Below, in pieces: positions 34,399 to 46,255 of a stretch of 64,000 nucleotides of DNA. The notes under the pieces are model-generated. The model ran no database searches. It saw only the letters and a list, made by a program, of their open reading frames with translations, and had not been told where the DNA came from. The DNA comes from Branchiostoma floridae (taxonomy: Eukaryota; Chordata; Leptocardii; Amphioxiformes; Branchiostomatidae). The DNA lies in contig NC_049980.1 in assembly GCF_000003815.2 (NCBI RefSeq), positions 30,869,045 through 30,933,044 on the forward strand, given 5' to 3'. Position numbers and translations under genes: made by a program. The stretch's first letter is position 1; each line of letters starts with the position of its first letter.

Positions 34399-35270
34399 AT
34401 ATTTCAGCCATACATAGTATGGTGAAATATATTGTATTCGTAATGTTTCTTTCTTTCTTTCTTTCTTTCTTTCTCCTGTCAAATCTTCAAAGTGATTCAT
34501 CTCCGCCGTTCCTGGACCGAATGACCTGAAATTTGGCACAGGGGTAGAATGGGCCAATACCTTGATGCTTTTTTCTCAGTTTTTTCATATCTGCCTTTAA
34601 AATGATTTTAGTGAGATTTTTTGGTCAATTTTAGACCAAAACTGTAAATTTTGGCCCCTGTACCCTGGTATTACAACCAAATGAGCTGAAATTTGACAGA
34701 GATGTGCCTTAATAATGCCCCCATATAAGTTCGATAACACTTTTGGTGTACAGTACAACAAAATGCTTATTTTTGCGATTTTTTGACCAATTTTCTACCA
34801 AAAAAGGACACTTTTGGTCCCTGTACCCTGGTATTACAACCAAATGAGCTGAAATTTGACAGAGATGTGCCTTGATAAGTCCTTCATATAAATTCAATAA
34901 CACTTTTGGTGTACAGTACAACAAAATGCTTATTTTTGCGATTTTTTGACCAATTTTTGACCAAAAAAGGACACTTTTGGCTCCTGTACCTTGGTATTGC
35001 AACCGAATGAGCTGAAATTTGACACAGATGTGCCTTGATAATCCCTTCATATAAATTCAATAACACTTTTGGTGTACAGTGCAACAAAATGCTTTTTTTT
35101 GCGATTTTTGGCCAATTTTTGACCAAAAAAGGACACTTTTGGCTCCTGTACCCTGGTATTACAATTAAATGACCTGAAATTTGGTATAGATAGGCATTAG
35201 ATACTTGGTAACAAGATTCAAGTAAAATGTTTGACATAAACAACTTTAAAATGATTAATTTTGGCACTTT
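34399..35270. repeat. 163-bp tandem array with a hairpin at its left end
   Basis: Five units with ATGANCTGAAATTTGRCA at about 34522, 34681, 34845, 35008 and 35169, spaced 160-164 bp. They share TTTTTTGACCAATTTT and GGACACTTTTGG. The array is preceded by a (TTTC)n run and by a 33-bp hairpin at 34399-34431 with loop CATACATAGTATG. The same layout recurs at 45157-46255. Long minus-strand frames here (such as 34884-35384) come from the repeat and are not genes. Confidence 0.75.
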
Positions 35271-38176
35271 TCTGAGGGGAAATTTGTTTTCTTTGGGCCT
35301 CCTGACGCGACCTTCCGTGACCCCGCACAGAGCCACACCTGTGCGCGTCAGCCGGAGAGTTAATTGAATCAAAGACCTAGCCAATCAGCGAAGAGGAGGC
35401 CAAAGGCTAATTAATATTCATAAGCGGGGCCTCATGATCCTGTATATAGCAGTGTTCCCGCCAGGGGGAGCGAAGCCCGCCTAAGGCTCTCGCATTTTAG
35501 ACTATTCAGAAGGCTTTAGATTGTATCAGTTCTTAGGGGCATATCTATGATAATCGCAGCAGTCACTTAACTTCTCTTCAGGAGTTTAGCGTAACACTAT
35601 TTCAGGTCAAACCGTCAAAGGCAACTAAAAACAAACTTTAACGTTACTGAGTTCAACAGTACTTATAACTTGTTATCCGAAGTTGAAACGCTAGCGATGG
35701 TATTTTCGGGTCAAAGCTTCAAAGACAACTAAAACCTCATAAACAACAAACTTAACTTAGCTCAACAGTATACAAAAATATTGTACGGGTTGCCATCCTT
35801 AGTTGAAGCGCTTATTTATAGCGCTAGTATCTTCGCTGCGCCGTTAGCCGCCGTGCGACTTTTGTTGACGGTCTGATATCCCTACGTCGCCGCCTCGCTG
35901 ATGTTCCCACGGACATGTTTCAAGAAAAATACCCAGCAAAAACACTGTTCTGCGTCAAATTCTATTCTATAAAACATGTGGGACTCAGTGTTACAGTCTA
36001 AATATTTTGTATAAGCAACGCTGTAGGAAAGAAGGTCCAAGCAATGTAAAACATCACGTAGCATGAAGTTCGCTGTCAACTGGCACACAGCACATGACTG
36101 TTTGAAACTCTAAGTCTAATCAACAGCCGTGTTTGATTGATAGCCGGCGGTCCTTTGATGAAGTCGGCGAAAGGTGCGTTAGTTAGAAAATCTGCGTTTA
36201 GTTTTGATACGTAATTATAAGTTAGACAGTGGCGAGAATGATTATTTTCTCATCAATATTTCTCTGCAGAATTATTTGAACTTAATTGTACATCTAAACA
36301 ATTGGCTTACCTGTGCAATGTTTATATGATTAATGATCAGTGTACTGAAATCATGTGTAACGTATGGCTCCTAGTCAATAGATCAGCATTTTCTCTATAG
36401 TGACCACCTGTCTATAGTGGCCCCATTTCCTAGTGCTGTTGTTGTTTGACATAAACTTTGAACATTTAAATTGTAAGTAACTTTAAACTGCCAGAGTTTC
36501 AGCCCAATAAAACACTCTCAGCGCCAGGGTATGAACAGACTGACCAGACAGACGAAAATAAAATCCTCGAACAAGGTTCAATCGTATCTTCCGGGTCTGG
36601 CAGGAAGTTGTTAAACTAAAATAAGAATAGGCTCGATGGCTGATTGCATATAAAGTAAAACAATTTAACAGTTTTACAGCTTGAAGAAAACAAACGCTCC
36701 TACAGTACCTGCACCTGCTTGATAATTATCAAATCGTTTGCCCTACTTGAATAAAAAAAGTTCACTGCAATAATAAATGTACCCACATCACAAGGAGCTT
36801 ATACTTTTTTAAACTTACACCAAGTTATCGTACTGAAAATTGTTAATGACATTACATGAAGTCATTCAACAATTTTCAGTCGTGATGAAAATTTTCTGAA
36901 TGGAATGTGATTATTGTCATTTTCTGAAAAATAGAAGCAAGCTCTGTTTTTACCTGGAATCAATTCACAATACCAGTCCCCTTTGGGGAATAATGTACTG
37001 TTAATATGATGTTCCATTTTTGCGCAGGGGTGATTTTGAACAGTCCAATGTTGCGTGGGAAGGGGTATGGCTGAAATATGCTGTATTTGCTCTTAAGCAA
37101 ATGTCGGCCTTTCTAGTTCCCTTTGATATTGCAACAAGCTCTGCCTTATCATAAAATCTACATATCAAATGTAAAGAACCTTACATGATGAACAAAGCAC
37201 ATCATGTACTACTAGATAATATATTTAGATATGTTGAAATCGCAGAAAATGCAATACATGGAAAACCCAGGCAGCTTAGCTGATATTGGGTGCCATTTCA
37301 AAATAACATCCATGTCTGGTATCATTCCCTGATGTATATTCCTGATGTATGTATTATTCTGTGTGTGACTCATACCAGGTCATATCATCTCTAGGGCCTG
37401 TAACTGTACGTGCCTGGAATGCGTGGTTCTGATATAATTGAATCAAGGCTTCACTTAGCCCCAATTTGCTGCTAGGGAGTGGTCATGCTTCCGTATCCAC
37501 ACTTTACATTCATAGTGCTAGTAGTGCGCAAAGTGTTCACGTTCATGAGGTACATTTATAGGTATTTGTTGGGTTTTGAGCGGTGTGTAGAGGTCTACAT
37601 GTGTGTGTGTATGCAAGTGTGTATTAGGGTGGGGTGGGGTATTACCGCCAGTCTACTTTAAATTCAGCAGGCTGGCTTCGCTTTACGGTACATTCATGCC
37701 GAACTACGCTACGTATACTAAGAATCCACTAATTACATTTTACGTTAAATTTGAGTGGTCCGGCTACGAATCACGTCAGATCGATTACTCCCCCCTCCCC
37801 CACGTACCGGCATGAAATGGCATGCAGCCAAGTAGGTAACGTTACTCTGAATTAAGAAGAGCAAACTTTTCGTAGTAGAAAAAAAGATCTCGCATTTTCG
37901 AATGCACTGGTATACCCATTCTCATTGAAATGTCCAAATTGATGTCAATAGTGGTTAGAACTCAGGAGAATGTATCCATACATGTTTTGCATGAACAATG
38001 ATTTGAAAATTCCTCTTCCGTGCATTTTCCAGCAGTTGAAATCCATTTGTCTATTAATACAATTCTTGCCCATATCAAACACATCAAGTTGTAAGATACA
38101 TAAGCTATCAGTTATTCAAGAAACTGGGTAGAAATAATACAAAAGTTGCTTGCATTCTTATTCTGCGTTAAATGTC
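35271..38176. other. Intergenic, repeats only
   Basis: Contains a faint tandem duplication at 35560-35830 (GGTCAAACCGTCAAAGGCAA and a relative 130 bp on) and the interspersed CTGTCTATAGTGGCC repeat near 36400. A 3'-end piece of the 163-bp family lies at 37000-37115. I see no exon that I can defend. Confidence 0.4.
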
Positions 38177-38707
38177 AGATCCTGCTGGAGATGCACACAG
38201 TCAAGGCAGGTAAAATCAGGAGAAACCAGACAGATGCGCATGGAAGAAGAAAAGCGAATCCTGCGAAAAGAACTCTACAACAGACCTGAGTCAGCTCACA
38301 GACGTGCCCTATGTGTCAGAGACTGTCATTCTTGTATAGGAATGTTTAGCCTGACAGTCGACGCTGTAGGACTGATATCAATTTGGATTTTACCATGGTC
38401 AATATTGACCGAAGGAGACCATATATATGTCTTGCATATATTAAACATAGTTTTGAAACTTTTTTGTGTATTTCTTTCGCAGCTGTTGAACTCCTTTGGG
38501 AGAAGCCCCTCGTGGGAGAAGATCGCAGAGACCTCCTCGGGGCTCCAGGAAGACTTCACCGACTTCACCTTCTGGCGGGATCCCCTCCCCCTCCTGTCCG
38601 AGGACGACTTCAACACCGTGGATCCGGCTCCCGAGTTCAACGACTTCAACTACTGGCGAGAACCAATACCTGACCTCGATATCAGTCTGGACATACTAGA
38701 ACTTTGA
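38177..38707 (+). CDS. Candidate 3' exons of an unrecognised gene with a repeated D-F-x-F/Y-W-R motif
   Basis: The terminal exon 38483-38707 follows a good acceptor (TATTTCTTTCGCAG) and reads LLNSFGRSPSWEKIAETS onward to a stop. It contains FTDFTFWRDPLPLL and, about 27 residues later, FNDFNYWREPIPDL, so the motif is present twice. The rest is acidic, and the GC content is well above the surroundings. A short exon at 38177-38208 (acceptor near 38176, donor CAG|GTAAAA) would join in frame. The 5' part of the gene was not found. I do not recognise the family. Confidence 0.45.
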   Translation, partial: RSCWRCTQSRQVKSGETRQMRMEEEKRILRKELYNRPESAHRRALCVRDCHSCIGMFSLTVDAVGLISIWILPWSILTEGDHIYVLHILNIVLKLFCVFLSQLLNSFGRSPSWEKIAETSSGLQEDFTDFTFWRDPLPLLSEDDFNTVDPAPEFNDFNYWREPIPDLDISLDILEL

Positions 38708-40064
38708 ACATGACGTGGATTTTTGCAGTCTCATTATTGGCAAGGTCGTGCATTTTAAGACCTGTGTACCTTGTATATTGATATAATCCAATCTGTCATT
38801 CATCATCGAATGAGAGTACACTTACTCTCCAAACAGATGTCCGGCACTGGCTGATGTTTTTTACATGTTTAGGTCATTTTATCGGACTTTCGATTTTGTT
38901 GACGGAAATCAGTACAAATATAGAAACCCGAAAAAAAACGCCTAAAACATTTCAAAAACAGTCGGAGCCGCACCTCTGCTTGGCCGGAGTAAATGACTTT
39001 ATGTTACATGGTGTTGTACCACTTCTAGATGTGTTTTGTTCATTATCATCCATATTGACTTCCTAATATGGGAATGTTTCTAAAATTCTAAAGTATGTTC
39101 CTACCGTCAACCATGTTAGTACCTGGACACGTAACTGCGATGCCTTGATGCCAATGTTTTTCAAGTTTGCGAACTAGAATGTCTCATCGACACCAGAGTT
39201 GGTATCAATAGACAGGCGACTTCCTCATTCACCATGTCAAACAACATGTGCAGTGTGATAAAATGACATTTTACAATCTGACATTGCCTCGGTGCTATTT
39301 TGAAGACAGAAACTAGGTTAGACTGTTTTAGTCAGTATTGTGATGTCATTGGACATGTCTGACAGCCACAGTAACTGTATTTCATGCAATTTTGCGTCTT
39401 GTATTGGAAGCCTAACGTTGAAAGGTACGCTTATGTTGAACCAATCTCCTATTGTGTGATTGTTTTTTGTGTCAATGTGAATAAAATTATCAATTTTGTC
39501 TATTGTGAAGCAAGCACCTTGAAGTGCCAATCATTAGTATGCATTTCATGTAGATAACATATTCATAAGGTTTGTAGTTACCCTTGTCCACTAACCAACC
39601 AACCCATCAACCAACCTAACAACTAATCAAACCAACCATTCAGTCAACCAATTGACGTATCAACTAAACAACCAACCAGCCAGCCAGCCAGCCAACCATT
39701 TAGGCAACCAACTAACCACCCAACCAACCAACCAACCACCCACCCAACCAACCAACCACCCACCCAACCAACCAACCACCCACCCACCCAACCAACCAAC
39801 CAACCAACCAACCAACCAACCAACCAACCAACCAACCAACCAACCAACCAACCAGTCAGCCAGCCAGCCAACCAACCAACCAACCAACCAACCAACCAAC
39901 CAACCAACCAACCAACCAACCAACCAACCAACCAACCAGCCAACCAAACAATCACTTTATCTATTAATCAACCAACCAACTAAGCAAACAAATAAACGAA
40001 GAAGCAAGCAGTCCTTCAGTCAGTGAAAACATGAACGCCATATCTTATTACCACTGTATAAGAC
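38708..40064. other. Intergenic with a (CCAA)n satellite
   Basis: 39570-39985 is a (CCAA)n tetranucleotide array with interruptions such as CAGCCAGC. Because the unit is 4 bp, it opens long frames in several phases (PTNQ and VGWL repeats), which are artefacts. 38708-39570 shows no gene. Confidence 0.7.
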
Positions 40065-40262
40065 ATGCATGTCAAAATGTTGCTCATCCCAGTGGTATTG
40101 TTGCCGTCTCCATGGTGCCTGCGTGCCAACTGCCAATGGCGGGAACCTGTCCCCCGCCAACAGGACACACATGACGCAGGTTGCGAGTACAGGGACTCAT
40201 GGAATAATGTGACTCTGATGATAAATACCACTCTAGGGAATCGGACGACATGCTCAACGTGA
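40065..40262 (+). CDS. Candidate signal-peptide exon of a secreted or surface protein
   Basis: The frame starts MHVKMLLIPVVLLPSPWCLR, a plausible signal peptide, with a better second start at 40077. It continues with a short segment containing several cysteines and three N-glycosylation sequons (NVT, NTT, NRT) within about 20 residues. It could splice at AAC|GTGACA near 40256. I found no certain partner exon, so it may be chance. A later tail-like exon lies at 42475. Confidence 0.25.
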   Translation: MHVKMLLIPVVLLPSPWCLRANCQWREPVPRQQDTHDAGCEYRDSWNNVTLMINTTLGNRTTCST

Positions 40263-40529
40263 CAACCGTATTATCATGTCCTGCGTTAGGGATTTGAATT
40301 TATAGCCAACGAGTCCATCAAAATGAAACGCGCGGCGTTGATGTAGGTCTAAGATCGTCTTGGACAAACATTAATTTTTTGCGTAATGTATTCTTCAAGC
40401 ATTGTGGTGTTAATGGGAGTGGACAACTTCAAGGCAACCGCGCGCACTCACACCACATCTTCAAAAGGGACCCTGCATGTTCCAGTTTAGAACTTTATTC
40501 GAACCGTATTCTTCAAGAATTTTAAGATG

Positions 40530-40870
40530 ACATTCTTGTATCCTTTACTTGCGTCATCACACTGACTTAGACTGACAAGACAGTGACAATAGTGTGAAGG
40601 CTTATGATGGAAGACTGAGGACTTCATCACTCTTCAAGAAGATGCATGCATTTCTTAACAACCAAACCCCATCATTTTGTGCGTCATCACGGTGACACCA
40701 ATGTGACAGTTTATGATGGAAGACTCCGGACCTCAACAAAATCTTAAGAAGCTGGTAATTCTTTAACCCTACTCCATCATTGTTTGCGTCATCATGGTGA
40801 CTAAGACTGACACCACAGCGGCCCCAATGTGACGGTTTAAGATGGAGGACCCTGGACCACAACAGAAGAC
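40530..40870. repeat. Three-copy degenerate tandem repeat
   Basis: Units of about 100-130 bp share TGCGTCATCANNNTGAC followed by TTNATGATGGAAGACT. They occur at about 40549, 40678 and 40780. Non-coding. Confidence 0.5.
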
Positions 40871-42474
40871 CCTGTCCTCCGAGGATTGCCCGTAACTGAA
40901 GACGACAGACTTGTTTGTTTTCTATATGTACCACCAGTCCCACAAGCGATCGATCCTGTTGGCTCATTCAGGAAGAGGTGTCGTCAGCAGGATACCAGGG
41001 ATGAATCGGAAAGGTTTGTATCTGGAAGGTGTCGTCCTATGGTGTTAGCTTGCATGTAGCCTGTGTGCGTAACGCTAGCATATACGACGTAAGGTCGCGG
41101 AAAAGGCACACTGTTGGTGGCATCTGGATATCATATATTTCAAATAGGCAAATGATCACCACTAGTACAATACAGGTAAGTTTGTATTGTTACACTTGTG
41201 AGTCTAGTCATGTTGGTAGGTTGGTAATTTACAAGGTCATGTCGGTGTGAATGGTCGGTTGCTCTCACCATGACTACAATGGCTTTGGCACTGACATTGG
41301 CGTGCACTTGTCACTGATAATTCCTTGGTCGGACATTGCTTAACGTTATCTAGAGTCTGAATGCATTGCATGTAAAATTGTAAATACAACTCTTAATCAA
41401 AATTGGAGGGAAATATTCAGTTAGCAATTACTAGTAGCTCACTTCATATTAATTTGGAGCCCATGTTTTTAATTTTTGTTGCTAAATCTGTGATCTTGCG
41501 CTAACAAAAATACATTTTCATCAACTTCTTGTCATGAAGTTCAAATTTACATCAGCTCCAAAATCGCCACGAATGATCTATTGTGATTGTGATAGTCATG
41601 ACGAAGTGCCCTATACTCGATGCAGTTACCCATCCCATTTTCAACACCTATGTAGCACCAGCATCTGTTACAATCCGTTGGTGTATAGACCATACAGATA
41701 TATCTTTTGCTGTGGTTCTGATGTCCAGTCGACGGATTTCCAAAGATGACGCGTGCGATGATCATCATCAGATCTCAATTTTCACTGTACGCTCACTTTC
41801 GGGCTATACATTCGGGCGCCTCATTTCGTGTCTTCTAACTTTATCCAAGTGCCAATTGGTTATACAAGCAAGAGGAGGTGCAATTGTTTAGGAAAATGAA
41901 CCAGCTATGCGAGATTTGTTTTCGAATCATCATCACAGAAACAGAAACATGTCAGCGTTGGTAATTTTTTTTACAGATCTCGAGCATCGGCCATCCTTTC
42001 TAGTGAAAGAATGCCATGCCTTTACTACTGATGCATCGTTCATCTCATATAAACGATAATTAACAGAAGTGAAACCCAACAAATAAAGATTCGGAGTCAG
42101 AATTAAGGTAGAGCAGTCACATGTCATATTGTTCTTCAGATTTTGTTTTTGAACTTGAATTTAGTCTTCCGGCAATAATCTGTAATAAACGTATTATTTA
42201 TTCATATGGAAAACCCGGCTATCCAATACATAATAGATTTCTTTGGGGTCACTGCCGGTTCAATTGAAATATTTTGTCGATGGTGTTGTTTGCTTGAGGG
42301 TTGTTAAGTTGTCAAATCTTCCAAACGCAAGATTTGACTTAAACAAGGATAGAGTTTACATTCCATACAAACTCCTTGGGTCCTTCGAATAGTATCCATG
42401 AGATATCTGATCACCAATCGATAATGCTTTTGCGTATTTTATTCTCAGATGACAATCTTTTTATTGGTCTTTAG

Positions 42475-42732
42475 AGACAGAATCACAACATGCAGTTCAC
42501 AGAAACTGTATACGAAGAAATAACCAGTGCCAACTTCTCAGACAGAATCGCAACCTCTTCTCCTTGTATTTTTTCAAATTATTTGGGAGAAGGTTCAATG
42601 AATAAAACTGAGGGTTATACTCCAGTTGACTTGAGGCTGATTCCAGATAAGATTTGTCGAAATGTCACGTACGTGGCTGTGAACAACAATATTGAAGACG
42701 TTATCATGGAAGCTGAGGAAATGTCAATGTAA
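42475..42732 (+). CDS. Candidate cytoplasmic-tail exon with ITSM/ITIM-like tyrosine motifs
   Basis: After a clean acceptor (CTTTTTATTGGTCTTTAG) a phase-0 frame of 85 codons runs to a stop: RQNHNMQFTETVYEEI, then YLGEG, EGYTPVDL, NVTYVAV and an acidic end. TVYEEI fits the ITSM consensus (T-x-Y-x-x-V/I) and also the SH2-binding Y-E-E-I. VTYVAV fits the ITIM consensus. Four tyrosines in such contexts suggest the tail of a signalling receptor. No upstream TM exon was identified, so gene status is unproven. Confidence 0.35.
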   Translation, partial: RQNHNMQFTETVYEEITSANFSDRIATSSPCIFSNYLGEGSMNKTEGYTPVDLRLIPDKICRNVTYVAVNNNIEDVIMEAEEMSM

Positions 42733-43598
42733 CATTTAGGAACGAATTTATAATCTAAATATCAGCGATAACAATACTATTTTCCAGATGAACAACACCA
42801 CAGTGAGTTATGATCTAACATGATTCAGCGTCAGTGAACCATAAGATTAGCCGGTGAGTTGAAGACGAAAATTTATGATATGAATTGTTCTCTAAATGCA
42901 CGAGGGACCTGCACAAAGGTTTAAAACGTATCTTACGAGTATAACGCAGTGCCTGGGATATATCCATCACAGCTTCTCTTACCGCATTCCTGTCCTCAGA
43001 TAAAGACGTCAAAACAGGCCGTGCCTCCTATCGGTTTACTGAGTACCTGATAGCTGGAAGTGCAACAACAAATTCCTAATTGGCGTTAAACTTACTGGTC
43101 CCCATCAGACTCCGGGTAGCTGGAAAAATATTAAAAATTATCCAAACAGATTGAGTGCCAGGGGAGTTACCCTTCAGTGCAACCCAATGATGGTATCTCT
43201 ACAAGGTCAAACAATTCCTTTGACATATTATTCAGTCTATATGAGCAATATATTGCAAGCAACCTATTGAGTCTAGTATAGACTGAGGCGTTTAAACCTA
43301 CAGACATCGTTACGTGATAGTACTCAATCGGTTCCGTCGATATTCAATTTATTACCACGGGTTCGGTTCCGGGTCAGCGAGTCATCGAAAACACCCAGAT
43401 ACAACAATAACAAAGATAATGGCAAATACAAATTGAGTGATGGGCTCGTAGAATGGGTTGTGACAGGGGTTGCGTGGGAGACGAGCAGACAAAACAATGG
43501 GATGGGAACACTGCTGGCTATGAGTAATCGCAAACCGACTGTCCCACGAAGCAGACCGTATGTGTGTCGGTCTCCTAAGATCTCACATTAGATAAACC

Positions 43599-43790
43599 AT
43601 GTACGGTGCCGATGAGGAAGATAACACGGATGTCGCAGAAAATTCTCCGATGTCCTCTGTTGTAAGAAAAAGCGGTAGGTTGTGTGAGAAATTATGGTGC
43701 ATTTTTTATGCTGGAATAACAGCAGTACTTGGTGTGGGAGGGGCCAGTTGGTGTTTGTTTTTGTCGCGGGAAAATGTCCCGTACGTATAA
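43599..43790 (+). CDS. Candidate 63-aa single-pass membrane peptide or first exon
   Basis: The ATG has an acceptable context (ACC before it). The frame begins with an acidic stretch, then a basic segment (RKSGRLCEK) and one hydrophobic helix (LWCIFYAGITAVLGVGG), and ends PYV. It could be a first exon using the donor GTACGT at 43781. I could not find an in-phase partner. Family unknown. Confidence 0.25.
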   Translation: MYGADEEDNTDVAENSPMSSVVRKSGRLCEKLWCIFYAGITAVLGVGGASWCLFLSRENVPYV

Positions 43791-45156
43791 ATCGAGTTGA
43801 ATACATGCTTTACTGCTAACAGGTTGGAGCTTAAGGTAGTACCCCTACTATAAAGTTATGAAGATATAATGTGTAGTATAGAATGCAGTACAAAATACTG
43901 TTTTATCCCTCTTGGAAGAGGACAATGCCCGATGCCATTGTCAGCCTTTGTGCATCGATCGATAGGAATCTAATACACTTATGTTGTACGGGATATAACA
44001 ACGTTACTAGTCAGGGGAGTTTTCCAGTATATCGAGCATTATTTCATAGTAAATGTAATCTCTGATGAATTGAAAGTCTTTTGACAAAGTGTTAAAAGTA
44101 CACATTGTGTATAAGTACGGTCATCCTTACTAGATAGCTCTCAACAACGTCTGTAGCTAGATGCGCAAAGGTTAGGTGTGGCAGGTCGTTCTGTGCAATA
44201 TAACCAGCTGCTGCACAGATGCGCGCCTGAGAAGCTGTTATCAGTGACGACGAAGGACGACGGTTATACCGACTATATACAATATAGTTACAGACATGTA
44301 TTGTACGTGCTGCTATCAATGGCGACATTTAGTGACCTTGAGGCGGGGTCGACGTCACGTGATCACGCCCAACACAATGTCGTCTGCCTGAGAGAATGAA
44401 CGTAAATAAGCATATCCGCTACAGTTCCGGTATCACTATTTAGACCCATATCACAATCAGTGGTGGCGCTGTATTGGTAGTCTCTAGCAGACTAACTACA
44501 CTATACTAGTAGGGAGAATTATGCCAAGGGAGTTTTGCTACCAGTGGGGAAATAATGAACCTAAGTATGGGCTGACTCCCCTGCCTGGCCAATTTCCCAA
44601 TTTTTTTGCCGAATTCTACCGTACCCCCGTAGGAAGGCCTGGCGGGGGCTACTGTTTTGGGAGTAACCCGGAAATCATCCTACTTTAGCTCCAGTTCGCT
44701 CTTCTGAATGAACGAGAAAGATAACTTTATCGATTTTGATCATGATTTGTCAAAAGTCATAATCACATAGCGCAGATGATCGCAACTTTTAAAGACTAGT
44801 ATGCAACCAGGCGAACAAACTTCCAACTAGGAATGACCTTGCTCCCGACGGACTCCCAACCATGGCTATTGAATCAAGAAATTGGTTTTAGAAGGAATGA
44901 ATTAATGAAGGAATGATTGTTTATTGCGCAACAATTGCATCAGTGACAATGTATGGCAATGTATAGATAAAAGAAGTTACAGTTTAATACTCGTACATAT
45001 ACACGTTATATTACAAGTTTTTAGTTACTACAATTATACTAGCTGGTTGTATCAAGTGAAGGGAGCAATCGTAACGTTTATCACTAACTTCAGATGGAAA
45101 CTCGATCCTTCGAAGGAACTCATCGAATACTTAGAAACAGATAGAACTGTCCTTGT

Positions 45157-46255
45157 TATATTGCAATCCATACATAGTATGGGATTGCAAATAAAAATAC
45201 TGTTTTTTCTTTGTTTCTCCTCCTGTCAAATCTTCAAATGGATTCAACTTTTTTATTTTTTGGCCAAATGACCTGAAATTTGGCATGGGCATAGAATTGG
45301 CAAATACCCCCAGGCGTTTTTTTGTTCACTTTCTTGATAGAGGCCTTAGAATTTATGATATTTAGGGTTTTTGGTCATTTTTAGACAAAATATGTATATT
45401 TTGGGCCCCTGTGCCCTGGTATTACAAGCTAATGACCTGAAATTTGGTACAGAGGTGCATTGGACATATGAGCACAGAAAACCATCAACACTTTCTTCAT
45501 AGATCACTTAAAAAATGAGTTATTTTAGGGGTTTTGGCCATTTTTGACTAAAAATGTATATTTTTGGCTCCTATGCCCTTGTATTAAAACCAAATGACCT
45601 GAAATTTGGTACATAGGTGTGTTTGACATATGACCACAGAACCCCACCAACACTTTATTCATTGTTTACTCCAAAAATGAGTTATTTTAGTTTTTTTGGC
45701 CATTTTTGACTAAAAATGTATATTTTTTGCTCCTATGCCCTTGTATAGAAACCAAATGACCTGAAATTTGGTACAGAGGTGAATTGAACATATGCTCACA
45801 GGGTCCCATTGACACTTTCATCATAGATCACTTCAAAAATTAGTTGTTTTGGGGTTTTCAGTCATTTTTGACTAAAAATGTATATTTTTGGCTTCTAGGC
45901 CCTTGTATTTAAACCAAATGACCTGAAATTTGGTACAAAGGTAACTTGGACATATGACAACAGGACCCCATCAACACTTTCTTCATAGAGCACTTATAGA
46001 ATGAGTTATTTGGGGATTTTTAGCAATTTTTAACTAAAAAATGTATATTTTTGGCTCCTATGCCCTTATATTGAAACCAAATGACCTAAAATTCGGCATG
46101 AAGGTGTGTAGGACAAGTGCCCACAGTACTTCATTCTCCTTTTGAGCAAACATTACTTCAAATTGTTGAATTTTGGGATTTTTTCAAGGATGAAGATGGA
46201 TTGCAATATGCTGTATTTGCTCCTAAACAAATGTCGGCCTTTCTAGTATTTTTAT
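45157..46255. repeat. 163-bp tandem array, second long locus, with left-end hairpin
   Basis: Six units with ATGACCTGAAATTTGGTACA or close variants at about 45267, 45432, 45594, 45757, 45918 and 46081, spaced 161-165 bp. A hairpin at 45157-45193 has the same loop (CATACATAGTATG) as the 34399 locus but a different, self-complementary stem. The right end (AAATGTCGGCCTTTCTAGT) is shared with about 37100. Confidence 0.75.

Noticed and set aside
34709-35384. Minus-strand ORFs of 113 and 166 codons
   Set aside because: They lie in the 163-bp tandem array and repeat with its period.
39644-40026. ORFs with PTNQ or VGWL repeats
   Set aside because: Products of a (CCAA)n tetranucleotide array, open on both strands.
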